Shown: positions 1-9,482, counted from the stretch's first letter. The stretch: DNA of 58,736 bases from Jiangella aurantiaca (GCF_004349105.1 NZ_SMLB01000036.1:1-58736), one strand, 5' to 3'. Made by a program: numbers and translations. The notes: generated from the letters alone by a model not told the origin.

Positions 1-2
1 GG

Positions 3-704
3 TCGGGGACGAACGATGGCGGCGCCGGCCTGCTCGCGGCGCTCGGCGCGGTGGCGAAGCCGGACGGCGCGCTGACCGGTGGGCCCGACGCCCTGGCCGG
101 ACTGACCGCGCTGGACCTCGCGCCGGCGAAGGCCCGGCTCACCGGCGTCGAGCTGGTCGCCGCGTCCGACGTCGACAACCCGCTGCTCGGGCTGCGCGGC
201 GCCACCAACGTGTTCGGGGCGCAGAAGGGCCTCGTCGACGACGGCGCCAAGCTCGCCGCCGACGCCGCGTTGACGACGTTCGCCGAGCTGGCCGACCGGC
301 GGGTCGCCGACCACCGGGGCGCGGGCGCGGCGGGCGGGCTCGGGTACGGGGTGCTGCTGCTCGGCGGAGTCCGCGAGCCCGGCTTCGACACCGTCGCGCA
401 CGCCGTCGGCCTGCCCGGCCTCGTCGCCGGCGTCGACCTCGTCATCACGGGGGAGGGGAAGCTCGACTGGCAGTCGATGAGCGGCAAGGTGGTGTCCGGG
501 CTGGCCGCGCTGGCCGGGCCGGCGCTGCGCCCGTGCATCGCGTTCGCCGGCGCGGTGCAGGTCGGCAACCGTGAGCTGCGCGCCAACGGCATCGAAGCCG
601 CGTATGCCATGGTCGACGTGGTCGGCACCGAGGAGTCGTTCGGCCGGCCGCGGGAGAGCCTGGCCGCGGTCGCCGAGCGGGTGGCCAAGACCTGGAGTCG
701 CTGA
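3..704 (+). CDS. Glycerate kinase, C-terminal part (5' end outside window)
   Basis: This is the C-terminal ~233 residues of a type II glycerate kinase (GckA/GlxK family), which phosphorylates D-glycerate with ATP in glyoxylate or serine degradation. The frame is open to the left edge, so the gene begins upstream. The GTG at 51 is internal, because the preceding codons already read the family's Gly-rich segment (TNDGGAGLLAALGA). Visible family signatures are VDNPLLG, GATNVFGAQKG, the Gly-rich GAGAAGGLGYG turn and ITGEGKLDWQS near the C-terminus. The next gene is an Fe-S carrier 85 bp downstream on the same strand. As I recall, this pairing is also seen in mycobacteria (Rv2205c/Rv2204c). Confidence 0.93.
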   Translation, partial: SGTNDGGAGLLAALGAVAKPDGALTGGPDALAGLTALDLAPAKARLTGVELVAASDVDNPLLGLRGATNVFGAQKGLVDDGAKLAADAALTTFAELADRRVADHRGAGAAGGLGYGVLLLGGVREPGFDTVAHAVGLPGLVAGVDLVITGEGKLDWQSMSGKVVSGLAALAGPALRPCIAFAGAVQVGNRELRANGIEAAYAMVDVVGTEESFGRPRESLAAVAERVAKTWSR

Positions 705-789
705 TACTGCTCTCCAGGTAAGGAATGTCCTTTCACTGAGACGCGTTGTAGCGTTGAGATGTAGTCCGACCTCGGAGCAGGAGAACGAG

Positions 790-1137
790 ATGACGGTTCA
801 GGAACAGGTCACCGACGGTGTCGTGCTGACGGAAGGCGCGGCATCCAAGGTCAAGGCGCTGCTCGATCAGGAGGGCCGCGACGACCTGGCTCTGCGCATC
901 GCCGTTCAGCCCGGCGGCTGCTCGGGGCTGCGCTACCAGCTGTTCTTCGACGAGCGGTCCCTCGACGGCGACGTCGTGAAGGACTTCGGCGGCGTCAATG
1001 TCGTCGTCGACCGCATGAGCGCTCCGTACCTCGGCGGCGCCACGATCGACTTCGTCGACAGCATCGAGAAGCAGGGCTTCACCATCGACAACCCCAACGC
1101 CAGCGGGTCCTGCGCCTGCGGCGACTCCTTCCACTGA
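790..1137 (+). CDS. erpA: A-type iron-sulfur cluster carrier (HesB/ErpA family)
   Basis: This 115-residue cytoplasmic protein belongs to the HesB/IscA/ErpA family, which passes Fe-S clusters to apoproteins. The three cluster-binding cysteines are present: C44 in GGCSGLRY, and C108 and C110 in the terminal SCACGDSFH. The ATG at 790 follows a GGAGCAGGAGAA ribosome site. An in-frame extension to 571 would run through the glycerate kinase gene and lacks family similarity, so it was discarded. The gene lies near the bcc-aa3 genes, whose Rieske subunit is a plausible client. The family is certain; the choice of ErpA over another A-type carrier follows actinobacterial naming. Confidence 0.93.
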   Translation: MTVQEQVTDGVVLTEGAASKVKALLDQEGRDDLALRIAVQPGGCSGLRYQLFFDERSLDGDVVKDFGGVNVVVDRMSAPYLGGATIDFVDSIEKQGFTIDNPNASGSCACGDSFH

Positions 1138-1258
1138 GCTCTCAGCGCTCCCGCGACGGGGTGCCGGCCCGACAGCCGGCACCCCGTCGGCGTTTCAGCG
1201 GCGGTCCCCGCGGTGGTCGGCCCACCCCCTCCACCGGGGTGGGCCGATACTGGCGGGC

Positions 1259-2356
1259 GTGGATGTCTCTATCGCGCGATGGCGAATGCGCAACCAACGT
1301 CTCACCGAGCCACCTGCCCGCACCGCGGCGGAGGTGATCGACACGCTCCTGGCCGTGCAGGCGGAGAACCCGGCCCAGTCCGCATGGGCGGTGGCCGCCC
1401 GGACCGCCGCACCGGACGGGAGCGATCTGGCCGCCCTGCTCGAGTCCGGCGAGGTCATCCGTACTCACGTCCTCCGTCCGACATGGCACTACGTCGCGCG
1501 CAACGACATCGACTGGCTGCTGGCGCTGACCGGGCCTCGCGTCGCCAAAGTCACCGCCACCCAGCTCCACGGTGATCTCGAGCTCACGGTTCCGGACCTG
1601 GACCGGCTCACCACGGCGCTGCTGGACACGCTCACGACGACGCCGGACCGTACCCGCGACGAGCTGGCCACCGCCGTACGTGACCGCGTGCCGGCGCTGG
1701 CCGAGCGCGTGACCGGCCGGCTGATGATGCTGGTCCTGGCGCACCTCGAGCTCGATCGCCTGGTCTGTAGTGGCCGATCGCGAGACGGGGACCACACGTA
1801 CGCGCTGTACCGAGACCGCGTCGGTTCACGTGAGGACCCGGCGGCGTTCGACCGGGACGAGGCGCTGGCCCGGCTCGCCCGGCGCTACTTCACCGGTCAT
1901 GGTCCGGCGACCGTCAAGGACCTGGCGTACTGGGCCACCCTCACGGTCACCGACGTCCGCCGCGGGCTGGCCGCGGTCGGCGACGAGCTGGAGTCCTTCG
2001 AGCACGACGGGCGCACGTTCTGGCACGCGCCGGGGGACGCACCCACCGGGCCGGGCCGGCCGGACGGTCATCTCCTGCAGCTGCTCGACGAGATCTACCG
2101 CGGCTACCAAGACTCACGCTGGGTCCTCGACGCCGAGGGAGCCGTCCCGCGTGCGCGGGAGGCGACGATCGGCATCGCGCTGGTGGACGGCCAGTTGGTG
2201 GCCGGGATGAAGCGCACCGTCACCCCGTCGTCGGTACGCTTCGACCTGACGCCGCACCGCCCGCTGTCGGCCGCGGAACGCCAGGCGCTGACCGACGCAG
2301 CCGCCCGGTACGGCGACTTCCTGGGGCGGCCGGCCGTGCTCACCGGTACGGGCTGA
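1259..2356 (+). CDS. Winged-helix DNA-binding protein, AlkZ-like (HTH_42)
   Basis: This 365-residue protein has the HTH_42 tandem winged-helix architecture. The family includes the AlkZ/YcaQ glycosylases that unhook DNA crosslinks and protect antibiotic producers. The N-terminus (RNQRLTEPP, then LLAVQAENPAQSAWA) matches the family start. The catalytic position that reads Q-x-Q in AlkZ and Q-x-D in YcaQ here reads Q-A-E (VQAEN), so glycosylase activity is uncertain. The family-typical THVLRPTWHYV follows. The start is a GTG; an in-frame ATG lies nine codons on. It is a stand-alone gene between the Fe-S carrier and convergent dinB, with no biosynthetic cluster visible nearby. Confidence 0.82.
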   Translation: MDVSIARWRMRNQRLTEPPARTAAEVIDTLLAVQAENPAQSAWAVAARTAAPDGSDLAALLESGEVIRTHVLRPTWHYVARNDIDWLLALTGPRVAKVTATQLHGDLELTVPDLDRLTTALLDTLTTTPDRTRDELATAVRDRVPALAERVTGRLMMLVLAHLELDRLVCSGRSRDGDHTYALYRDRVGSREDPAAFDRDEALARLARRYFTGHGPATVKDLAYWATLTVTDVRRGLAAVGDELESFEHDGRTFWHAPGDAPTGPGRPDGHLLQLLDEIYRGYQDSRWVLDAEGAVPRAREATIGIALVDGQLVAGMKRTVTPSSVRFDLTPHRPLSAAERQALTDAAARYGDFLGRPAVLTGTG

Positions 2357-2393
2357 GCGGCGGTTCCGGGGCGCCCGGAGGTGTGCGGGAGGC

Positions 2394-3470
2394 TCAGGGC
2401 GTGCCGCGGCGACCGTGGGTGCGCGGAGGGTCGTAGCCGCCTTCCGGCGGGATCATCTCGGCCCGCACGCCGAGCAGCCGGATCGGCCGGTCGTCGTCGA
2501 GACCGTGCAGGAGGTCGAGCGCGGTCTGGGCGATGACCGTCGGGTCGACGGTCGGATCCGGCAGTTTGCGGACCCGCGTGAACGTGAAGAACGGCGCGAA
2601 CCGCACCTTGAGGTGGACCCGGGCGCACGCCCGGCCCTCCCTGCCGATGTCTGCCACCACCTGATCGGCGAGGGTGCGCAGCGCGACCGCGACCTCCTCC
2701 GGCGTGGTGAGGTCGCGCTGGTAGGTCGTCTCCCGGCCATGAGCTCGGGCGATCCACGGGGTGTCGTCGACGATGGAGGCACTGACTCCACGGCCGAGCC
2801 GCCCGATGTACGGACCGGTCGTGGGCCCGAACTCCTCGACGAGCGGCTCGTCCGGCGTCTCGGCGAGTTCACGCACCGTGGTGATGCCGAGCGCTGCCAG
2901 CCGGGCTCCGATGCGGTTGCCGACGCCCCACAACGCCGTCGTCGGGCGGTCGCCCATGACGTCCATCCACGTGTGCCGGGTCAGTCGGAAGACGCCGCGT
3001 GGTTTGCCGAACGCGGTGGCGGTCTTGGCCCTGACCTTCGTGTCGCCGACGCCGATGGAGCAGTGCAGCCGGGTGGACTCGAGGACGGCGGCCTGCAGCG
3101 CCCGCGCGGTCGCCTCGGGGTCGTCGGTGTCGATGCCGACGAACGCCTCGTCCCAGCCCAGGACCTCGACCACCGCGCCGGGGAACGCCCGGAGCGTCTC
3201 CATCACCTGTGCGGATACGGCCTCGTAGTGCGGGAAGTCGACGGGCAGGAAGACGGCGTCCGGGCACCGTCGCGCGGCGGTCTTCAGCGGCATCCCGGAC
3301 CGGACCCCGAACTCCCGCGCCTCGTACGACGCCGTCGAGACCACGGCACGCTCGGCCGGGTCGCCGCGTCCGCCGACGATCACGGGCCGTCCCGCGAGCT
3401 CGGGACGGCGCAGGACCTCGACCGCCGCGAGGAACTGGTCCATGTCGACGTGCAGCACCCAGCCCGTCAT
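2394..3470 (-). CDS. dinB: DNA polymerase IV-type Y-family polymerase (DinB)
   Basis: This is a 358-residue Y-family translesion polymerase. The palm metal ligands are visible in LHVDMDQF at the N-terminus and in GWDEAFVGID, where the family usually has SxDEA. The thumb HhH region (TALWGVGNRIGARLAALGI) and the little-finger region (GRETTYQRDLTTPEE) follow. The start was set at the ATG at 3470, directly before TGWVLHVDMD; the open frame continues 27 codons upstream but without family-like sequence. The C-terminus ends in a Gly/Arg-rich tail and I see no QLxLF-like clamp-binding peptide. That resembles the DinB2-type paralogues of mycobacteria. It lies 37 bp downstream of the TusA-like gene on the same strand. 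Confidence 0.93.
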   Translation of the reverse strand: MTGWVLHVDMDQFLAAVEVLRRPELAGRPVIVGGRGDPAERAVVSTASYEAREFGVRSGMPLKTAARRCPDAVFLPVDFPHYEAVSAQVMETLRAFPGAVVEVLGWDEAFVGIDTDDPEATARALQAAVLESTRLHCSIGVGDTKVRAKTATAFGKPRGVFRLTRHTWMDVMGDRPTTALWGVGNRIGARLAALGITTVRELAETPDEPLVEEFGPTTGPYIGRLGRGVSASIVDDTPWIARAHGRETTYQRDLTTPEEVAVALRTLADQVVADIGREGRACARVHLKVRFAPFFTFTRVRKLPDPTVDPTVIAQTALDLLHGLDDDRPIRLLGVRAEMIPPEGGYDPPRTHGRRGTP

Positions 3471-3507
3471 GTGCCCATCATGGCGGGCCACACCCGGCTC
3501 GGGGTCG

Positions 3508-3744
3508 TCAGTGGCGGCGGCGGACGAGGTACGACGGCGCGCCTCCGACATCCTCGCCGGTGCCGGCGTACTCGTGGCCGCGCATGCGGCACCACGCCGG
3601 CACGTCCGACGCCGCCGCGGGGTCGTCGGCGAGCACCGTCACCACCTCGCCCACGGCGACGTCGCCGATGCGCCTGGCCAGCTCGATGATCGGCAGCGGG
3701 CAGCGCATCCCGCGGCAGTCGAGCACGAGTGCGGAGTCCGTCAC
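3508..3744 (-). CDS. TusA-family sulfur carrier
   Basis: This 78-residue protein carries the TusA signature: LDCRGMRCPLPIIELARRI holds the active cysteine (C15) in a CPxP motif, and the rest shows the small beta-alpha-beta core. TusA proteins accept persulfide sulfur from a cysteine desulfurase and pass it on, for example to tRNA thiolation or molybdenum cofactor synthesis. The GTG start at 3744 overlaps the stop of the desulfurase gene by 4 bp (GTGA), so the two are translationally coupled and almost certainly partners. The downstream acceptor cannot be identified from this window. Confidence 0.9.
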   Translation of the reverse strand: MTDSALVLDCRGMRCPLPIIELARRIGDVAVGEVVTVLADDPAAASDVPAWCRMRGHEYAGTGEDVGGAPSYLVRRRH

Positions 3745-4949
3745 AGCTCCTCCAGTCCGGCCCGCAGCCGGGTGACGACGTCGACCACCGCGGCGAGGAA
3801 GCGGTCGACGTCGGCGCGGGTGGCGTCGCGGGTCAGCGAGACCCGCACGTTGCCGTGCGTCAGCGCCCCCATCGCCGCGAGCACGTGGCTGGGCCGCAGC
3901 GTACTGGACGTGCAGGACGAGCCGCTGGAGATGGCGAACCCGGCCCGGTCCAACTCCGTCACCAGGGCCTCGCCGTCGAGGTAGAGGCACGAGAACGTCA
4001 CCAGGTGCGGCAGCCGCAGAGTCGGGTGACCGACGACGTCGACGTCGTCCAGCAGCTCGGGGACCCGGGCGCGGATGTGGTCGACCAGCTCGCGCTGCCG
4101 GGCGGCGACGGCGTCGGCCTCCTCCCAACGGGCCCGCAGCGCCGCCGCGGCCGCGAGCGCGCCGGGCACGTTCTCGAACCCCGGCACCCGGCCGCCGCCG
4201 CGCTCGTCGTCGGGCAGCGGGGAGCGCCAGCGCACGTCGCGGCGGATCGCCAGCACGCCCACGCCGGCCGGGCCGCCCCACTTGTGCGCGCTGGCCGTCA
4301 GCACCGACCAACCGGCCGGCAGCGGCACCCGTCCGGCCGCCTGAGCGGCGTCGACCAGCAGCGGGACGCCGCGCGCCGCGCAGTGCCCGGCCACCTCGTC
4401 GACCGGCTGGACGGTGCCCACCTCGTGGTTGGCTGCCTGCAGGCAGGCCAGCGCGGTGTCGTCGCCCACCGCGGCCGCGAACTCGGCCGCGTCGACCCTG
4501 CCGTCGCGGCCGACGCCCACCTCGGTCGTGGTGGTGCCCTCGTGCCTGGCCAGGTGGGCGGCGGACTGCAGCACGGCGGAGTGCTCGACGGCGGAGACGG
4601 CGACACTCCGTGGGCCGGCACCCTGACGCCGCCGGGCCGCGACCGTCCCCAGCATGCCCAGCTGGATCGCCTGCGTCCCGCTGGCCGTGAATGTCACCTC
4701 GTCCGGCCGCGCACCGACCACCGCGGCGACGATCTCGCGCGCGTTGTCGAGCAGCATCCGGGCCCGCCGCGCCGAGCCGTACAGGCGGGCCGGATCGGCC
4801 CAGCCCTCGTCCGCCGCGGCCAGCAGGACGTCGCGGGCGGCGGGGTGCAGAGGCTCGGTCGACGCCGCGTCGAAGTAGCCCGGTGGCGCGGCCCCGAGCG
4901 GGGGCGACACAGGTGCGTCCGACGGCGCCGACACGCCGCGCGTGCTCAT
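3741..4949 (-). CDS. Cysteine desulfurase (NifS/IscS-like, PLP-dependent)
   Basis: This 402-residue fold-type I PLP enzyme should take sulfur from L-cysteine to form an enzyme persulfide. The PLP lysine lies in SAHKWGGPAG (K223), the cofactor aspartate and glutamine in LLVDAAQAAG, the stacking histidine in AVEHSAV, and the catalytic cysteine in SSGSSCTSS (C346) on a short loop. A GGGAGGT ribosome site precedes the ATG. The N-terminal ~20 residues are Pro/Ala-rich and probably disordered. It heads a leftward group, desulfurase-TusA-dinB, and diverges from ctaC with about 130 bp between them. Coupling to TusA suggests a carrier-directed role rather than general Fe-S assembly, though this is inference. 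Confidence 0.93.
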   Translation of the reverse strand: MSTRGVSAPSDAPVSPPLGAAPPGYFDAASTEPLHPAARDVLLAAADEGWADPARLYGSARRARMLLDNAREIVAAVVGARPDEVTFTASGTQAIQLGMLGTVAARRRQGAGPRSVAVSAVEHSAVLQSAAHLARHEGTTTTEVGVGRDGRVDAAEFAAAVGDDTALACLQAANHEVGTVQPVDEVAGHCAARGVPLLVDAAQAAGRVPLPAGWSVLTASAHKWGGPAGVGVLAIRRDVRWRSPLPDDERGGGRVPGFENVPGALAAAAALRARWEEADAVAARQRELVDHIRARVPELLDDVDVVGHPTLRLPHLVTFSCLYLDGEALVTELDRAGFAISSGSSCTSSTLRPSHVLAAMGALTHGNVRVSLTRDATRADVDRFLAAVVDVVTRLRAGLEEL

Positions 4950-5080
4950 CGAGTACCTCCCGGAATGACGGCGAAGGGCAACCGCTAGGGTTGGGCGCGA
5001 CAGGAGAAGTTTGCTCTCGCCACGGTGCCGGTTGCCAATCCGCCCGGCCTGGCGAGCGGGTCGAAAGAGAAGGGCGCCTC

Positions 5081-5935
5081 GTGAGTCAGTCTGGCAGGGT
5101 CCGACCGGCGCGTCGCCGGGCCGCGACCGCCGCCGTTCTCCTCCTCGGCACGGTGCTCGTGCTGGGTGGTTGCTCGGCAGAGCAGCGCGACGAGTGGTCG
5201 CGCCTGGCGCTTCCCGAGCCGGCCACGGAGGAGACGCCGCTGATCGGCAACCTGTGGATCGGCGCCTGGATCGCCGCGTTCGCGGTCGGCGTGCTGGTGT
5301 GGGGCCTGATCATCTGGGCGGTCATCGCCTACCGCCGCCGTGGCGACGAGCTGCCGAAGCAGACGCGGTTCAACATCCCGATCGAGTTCCTGTACACGGT
5401 CGCGCCGCTGTTCGTGCTGGTCCCGCTCTTCTACTTCACGGCCGACCACCAGGAGCAGCTCACCGACACGTCGCAGGAGCCCGACCTCGTCGTCGGCGTC
5501 ATCGGCCAGCAGTGGTCGTGGACGTTCAACTACCTCGACGAGGAGGTCCACGAGATCGGCACCATCAACGACCGGCCGACGCTGTACCTGCCGGTCGGCC
5601 AGACCGTGCGCTTCGAGCTCGAGTCGCCCGACGTCATCCACTCGTTCTGGGTCCCGGCGTTCTACATGAAGATGGACGTCATCCCGGGCCACCCGAACTC
5701 CTTCCAGGTGACGCCCGACCGCGAGGGCAGCTACGCCGGCCGCTGTGCCGAGCTGTGCGGCGCCTACCACCAATCCATGCTGTTCAATGTCGAGGTCGTC
5801 TCCGAGCAGGAGTACCAGGACCACGTCGACGGCCTGCGCGAGGCCGGCCAGGAGGGCATCATCGAGCCGCCGATCCGGGGTGCCTACGACGACGAGGTGC
5901 TGAGCGAGGAGAACACGGGGGGTGACCACGAGTGA
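5081..5935 (+). CDS. ctaC: Cytochrome c oxidase subunit II
   Basis: This 284-residue subunit of the aa3 oxidase carries the dinuclear CuA centre that receives electrons from cytochrome cc. A lipoprotein signal ends in LVLGGC. Two membrane helices follow (about residues 60-85 and 100-120), then an external cupredoxin domain with [16 protein letters not shown] and the CuA loop [12 protein letters not shown]. The GTG at 5081 was chosen because AAAGAGAAGGG lies just upstream and the signal peptide starts there; the frame stays open for 130 codons upstream but runs through the desulfurase region. Its stop overlaps the ctaD start by 4 bp. Confidence 0.96.
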   Translation: MSQSGRVRPARRRAATAAVLLLGTVLVLGGCSAEQRDEWSRLALPEPATEETPLIGNLWIGAWIAAFAVGVLVWGLIIWAVIAYRRRGDELPKQTRFNIPIEFLYTVAPLFVLVPLFYFTADHQEQLTDTSQEPDLVVGVIGQQWSWTFNYLDEEVHEIGTINDRPTLYLPVGQTVRFELESPDVIHSFWVPAFYMKMDVIPGHPNSFQVTPDREGSYAGRCAELCGAYHQSMLFNVEVVSEQEYQDHVDGLREAGQEGIIEPPIRGAYDDEVLSEENTGGDHE

Positions 5936-7653
5936 CGACGTATCTGGAGCGGACCGCCGCCGCCGGCGCCATCGTCCGGCCCAAGCGGAAGGGCAACGTG
6001 GTCGTCCGGTGGATCACGTCCACCGACCACAAGATCATCGGGTACATGTACCTGATCGCGTCGTTCGGGTTCTTCCTGTTCGGCGGCGTGCTGGCGCTGT
6101 TCATCCGGGCCGAGCTGTTCTCTCCCGGCCGCCAGGTGGTCAGCGACGAGATGTACAACCAGCTGTTCACCATGCACGGCACCATCATGCTGCTGCTGTT
6201 CGCGACGCCGCTGTTCATCGGCTTCGGCAACATCATCGTGCCGCTGCAGATCGGCGCGCCCGACGTCGCGTTCCCGCGGCTGAACATGTTCAGCTTCTAC
6301 CTGTTCGTGTTCGGCGGGCTGATCGTCTGCGCCGGCTTCATCACACCGGGCGGCGCGGCCGACTTCGGCTGGTTCGCCTACGCGCCGCTGCACAACACCG
6401 TCTACAGCCCGAACGTCGGTGGTGACCTCTGGGTCGCCGGCCTGGCGATGAGCGGTTTCGGCACCATCTTCGGCGCCGTCAACTTCATCACGACGACCGT
6501 GTGCATGCGGGCGCCCGGCATCACGATGTTTCGGATGCCGATCTTCACGTGGAACATCCTCATCACCAGCATCCTGGTGCTGATCGCGTTCCCGCTGCTG
6601 GCCGCCGCGCTGTTCGCGATGTTCGCCGACCGGAACCTCGGCAGCCACATCTACGACCCCACCGCTGGTGGCGCCGTCCTGTGGCAACACCTGTTCTGGT
6701 TCTTCGGCCATCCCGAGGTCTACATCATCGCGTTGCCGTTCTTCGGCATCATCACTGAAGTCATACCGGTGTTCAGCCGCAAACCGCTGTTCGGCTACAA
6801 GGGCCTGGTGTTCGCGACGCTGTCCATCGCGGGCCTGTCCGTCGCGGTGTGGGCGCACCACATGTTCGTCACCGGAGCCGTCAACCTGCCGTTCTTCGCG
6901 GCCATGACCATGCTCATCGCCATCCCGACGGGCCTGAAGTTCTTCGCCTGGATCGGCACCATGTGGCGCGGATCGATCACGTTCGAGACACCGATGCTGT
7001 TCGCCATCGGCTTCCTCGTGACGTTCCTGTTCGGCGGCCTGACCGGCATCATCCTGGCCTCGCCGCCGCTGGACTTCCACGTGTCCGACACCTACTTCGT
7101 GGTGGCGCACTTCCACTACGTCGTCTTCGGCACGGTCGTGTTCGCGATGTTCTCCGGGTTCTACTTCTGGTGGCCCAAGTTCACCGGCCGGATGCTCGAC
7201 GAACGCCTGGGGAAGGTGCACTTCTGGCTGCTGTTCATCGGCTTCCACGGCACCTTCATGGTCCAGCACTGGCTGGGCGTCGAGGGCTTCCCGCGTCGCT
7301 ACTCCGACTACGACGCCGCCGACGGGTTCACCTTCCTCAACCAGTTCTCGTCGGTGTTCGCCTTCGTGCTGGCCGCGTCGACGCTGCCGTTCCTGTGGAA
7401 CGTCTGGCAGAGCCGGCTGGCGCCCAAGGTCCAGGCCGACGACCCGTGGGGCTTCGGCAACTCGCTCGAGTGGGCCACGTCCTGCCCGCCGCCGCGGCAC
7501 AACTTCACGTCGCTGCCGCGGGTGCGCAGCGAGCGGCCCGCGTTCGATCTCAAGTACCCCGAGCTCGCGGGTATGACGGAGAAGAAACCGGCGCACGCCG
7601 GACCGCTCACTGAGATACTCGGCCCGCCGGACGTGCAGGAGGACAGCAAGTGA
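5932..7653 (+). CDS. ctaD: Cytochrome c oxidase subunit I
   Basis: This 573-residue, 12-helix catalytic subunit reduces O2 at the heme a3-CuB site and pumps protons. Visible ligands are the helix II histidine in FTMHGTIM, the CuB histidine and cross-linked tyrosine in [11 protein letters not shown], the two CuB histidines in WAHHMFVTG, and the heme a/a3 histidines in [11 protein letters not shown]. Length and motifs match actinobacterial CtaD. The GTG start overlaps ctaC (GTGA) and the stop overlaps ctaF, so the three genes form one translationally coupled operon. Confidence 0.97.
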   Translation: MTTYLERTAAAGAIVRPKRKGNVVVRWITSTDHKIIGYMYLIASFGFFLFGGVLALFIRAELFSPGRQVVSDEMYNQLFTMHGTIMLLLFATPLFIGFGNIIVPLQIGAPDVAFPRLNMFSFYLFVFGGLIVCAGFITPGGAADFGWFAYAPLHNTVYSPNVGGDLWVAGLAMSGFGTIFGAVNFITTTVCMRAPGITMFRMPIFTWNILITSILVLIAFPLLAAALFAMFADRNLGSHIYDPTAGGAVLWQHLFWFFGHPEVYIIALPFFGIITEVIPVFSRKPLFGYKGLVFATLSIAGLSVAVWAHHMFVTGAVNLPFFAAMTMLIAIPTGLKFFAWIGTMWRGSITFETPMLFAIGFLVTFLFGGLTGIILASPPLDFHVSDTYFVVAHFHYVVFGTVVFAMFSGFYFWWPKFTGRMLDERLGKVHFWLLFIGFHGTFMVQHWLGVEGFPRRYSDYDAADGFTFLNQFSSVFAFVLAASTLPFLWNVWQSRLAPKVQADDPWGFGNSLEWATSCPPPRHNFTSLPRVRSERPAFDLKYPELAGMTEKKPAHAGPLTEILGPPDVQEDSK

Positions 7654-8042
7654 AGATCGAAGGCATGATCTTCGCCATCGTGACGGTCTTCTTCGCGGTG
7701 GTCACCCCGGTGTACTGGTTCATGTCCGAGGACCCCACCGGCACGACGGCGCTGGTGCTGACGTTCGGCCTCGGCGCGATGGTGGCGTTCTACTTCCTGC
7801 TGCTGTCGCGGCGCATCGCCCCCCGTCCCGAGGACCGCGACGGCGAGGTCGAGGAGCTGGCCGGCGAGTACGGCTTCTACAGCCCGCACTCGTGGTGGCC
7901 GCTGGCCGCCGCCAGCGCGGTGGCGGTGGTCTTCATCGGGCTGGTGTTCGCCTGGTTCATCTTCATCATCGGCGCCGCGCTGGCCGCCATGGCCGCCGTC
8001 GGCTGGGTGTTCGAGTACTACCGGGGCGAGTACGCCCACTGA
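7650..8042 (+). CDS. ctaF: Cytochrome c oxidase subunit IV, actinobacterial type
   Basis: This 130-residue, four-helix membrane protein is the small actinobacterial subunit IV, a structural part of the aa3 oxidase. Hydrophobic stretches lie at about residues 3-25, 32-52, 85-105 and 105-122. The soluble loop contains the family-like [11 protein letters not shown], and the C-terminus ends [10 protein letters not shown]. The GTG start overlaps the ctaD stop by 4 bp. A strong intrinsic terminator begins 15 bp after its stop and closes the operon. Confidence 0.94.
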   Translation: MKIEGMIFAIVTVFFAVVTPVYWFMSEDPTGTTALVLTFGLGAMVAFYFLLLSRRIAPRPEDRDGEVEELAGEYGFYSPHSWWPLAAASAVAVVFIGLVFAWFIFIIGAALAAMAAVGWVFEYYRGEYAH

Positions 8043-8057
8043 GGCCGGGTCTTTCAG

Positions 8058-8100
8058 GCGCCGTCCGCGGGTCATGTGCACCGCGGGCGGCGCTGTTTTT
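8058..8100 (+). terminator. Intrinsic terminator of ctaCDF
   Basis: A 13-bp stem (GCGCCGTCCGCGG at 8058-8070, CCGCGGGCGGCGC at 8081-8093, one G-U pair) encloses a 10-nt loop and is followed by TGTTTTT. This is the clearest Rho-independent terminator in the window. Confidence 0.9.
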
Positions 8101-8192
8101 CGTGGCCTCCGGTCGCGCCGATCAGGTTTCGCTGTGGCCGTGCCGGGTTACCTCTGATGGTGTAGGTTCTCGACATCCCCTCGGAGGAGGTC

Positions 8193-8405
8193 GTGATGAT
8201 GTTGACTCAACCTCTGACGGCGAAGATCCGCCGCGTGGACGACAACCTGCGCACGCTGGTGGAGCGGCGCGGCCACCTCGACGACCCGGCCGACGTCCTC
8301 CGGGCCACCGAGTCCATCGACCACTGGCTCGACGAACGCCTCGTCCTCATGAAGACCCGCGACGGCGAGTCGGAGCTCGCCACCACCGCCAACCGCCGCC
8401 GCTGA
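8193..8405 (+). CDS. Small hypothetical protein
   Basis: This 70-residue (or slightly shorter) charged, helical protein has no recognised domain, membrane segment or cysteine pair. GTG at 8193 and ATGs at 8196 and 8199 are all in frame. The GGAGGAGG at 8183-8190 is a very strong ribosome site that best fits 8196 or 8199. The sequence has Arg/Asp-rich helices (IRRVDDNLRTLVERRGHLDD, then SIDHWLDERLVLM), so it could be a small adaptor or regulator. It sits alone between the cta terminator and the convergent EamA gene. The ribosome site is the main evidence that it is real. Confidence 0.6.
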   Translation: MMMLTQPLTAKIRRVDDNLRTLVERRGHLDDPADVLRATESIDHWLDERLVLMKTRDGESELATTANRRR

Positions 8406-8489
8406 CCTCCGTCCCCTGTTGGCCGGGTCCGCCCCGCCGCCGGTCCCCGTTGCCCTTGGCCTCCTCGGCGGTGCCGGCCGGCCGCCGAG

Positions 8490-9482
8490 TCAGGGCTCCG
8501 CGACCGGCCGCGCGATGTCGTCACACGTGACATCCAGCGCCTCGCGCTGTTGAGCTCCGTCGCCCCTCACCCGTTCCGTCGCCGGGACCGTCGGTACCGC
8601 GGCCGGCCCGCGCTCCTTGTCCTTCGACGTGGCGAGAACCGAGCCGAGGAGGATGAGGCCGAACCCGATCCCGGTGAACACGGTGACCCGCTCGTCCAGC
8701 ACCGCCACGCCGAGCAGCAGCGCCACGGCCGGGTTCACGTACGTGATGACGGTGGCCCGGCTCGGCCCGACCTCCGCCACCAGCGCGAAGAACACCAGGA
8801 ACGCCGCCACCGTGCACACGACGCCGAGACCGGTCACGCTGAGCCAGACCTCACCCGACAGCGGCTCGCCCGGCCACTGCGTCAGTCCGACGGGCAGGTA
8901 CAGCACGGCCGACGCCGTCAGCGACGCTGCCATCACGCCGAGGCCAGGCAGGTGCGACAGCCAGCGCGCCAGGATGATCGGCCCGACGGCGTAGCAGACG
9001 GCCGTTCCCGCGACCGCGACGACCGGCGCCGGGCTGCTCGCCTCGACGTCGAAGCCGACCAGAGCGGCGACGCCGGCGAACCCGACCAGCAGCCCCACAA
9101 GCCGCCGTCCGCCCGGCCGCTCGGTGCCCATCACCCACACCAGCACGGCCCCGACCAGCGGCACGGCGGCGACGAGCAGACCGGTCAACGAGCTGGACAG
9201 CTCCTGCTCGGCGTACCCGAGCAGGTACCACGGGATGCAGACCTCGACGAGGGTGAAGGCCAGCAGCGGCCGCCAGTGGGGGAGCAGCGGGCGCAGGTAG
9301 CCGCGCCGAGCCGCCAGGGGCAGCAGCAGCGCCGCGCCGATGGCCGTCCGGGCCAGCACGATCGAGGCGGGCGACAGTTCCTCGACGGCGACCTTGATGA
9401 GCATGTAGGGGATGCCCCAGATGATCCCCAGCGCCACGAAGAGCATCCACCCTCGACGGGACACACCGGCCTCCTCGACCAT
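8490..9482 (-). CDS. EamA/DMT-family membrane transporter
   Basis: This protein of about 330 residues has ten predicted helices arranged as two EamA repeats, typical of drug/metabolite exporters in the DMT superfamily. The first repeat starts with LFVALGIIWGIPYMLIKVAV and the second with VAVAGTAVCYAVGPIILARW. The signature VNPAVALLLGVAVLDE lies in the second repeat. The hydrophilic C-terminus is about 40 residues long. The start was set at the ATG at 9482 rather than the longer frame to 9539, since the first helix follows shortly after. Substrate is unknown. Confidence 0.88.
   Translation of the reverse strand: MVEEAGVSRRGWMLFVALGIIWGIPYMLIKVAVEELSPASIVLARTAIGAALLLPLAARRGYLRPLLPHWRPLLAFTLVEVCIPWYLLGYAEQELSSSLTGLLVAAVPLVGAVLVWVMGTERPGGRRLVGLLVGFAGVAALVGFDVEASSPAPVVAVAGTAVCYAVGPIILARWLSHLPGLGVMAASLTASAVLYLPVGLTQWPGEPLSGEVWLSVTGLGVVCTVAAFLVFFALVAEVGPSRATVITYVNPAVALLLGVAVLDERVTVFTGIGFGLILLGSVLATSKDKERGPAAVPTVPATERVRGDGAQQREALDVTCDDIARPVAEP

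Noticed and set aside
5884-7596. A 570-codon frame opposite ctaD
   Set aside because: Its composition is dominated by Arg, His, Glu and Gln, as expected from the reverse of a membrane protein gene. No domain is recognisable.
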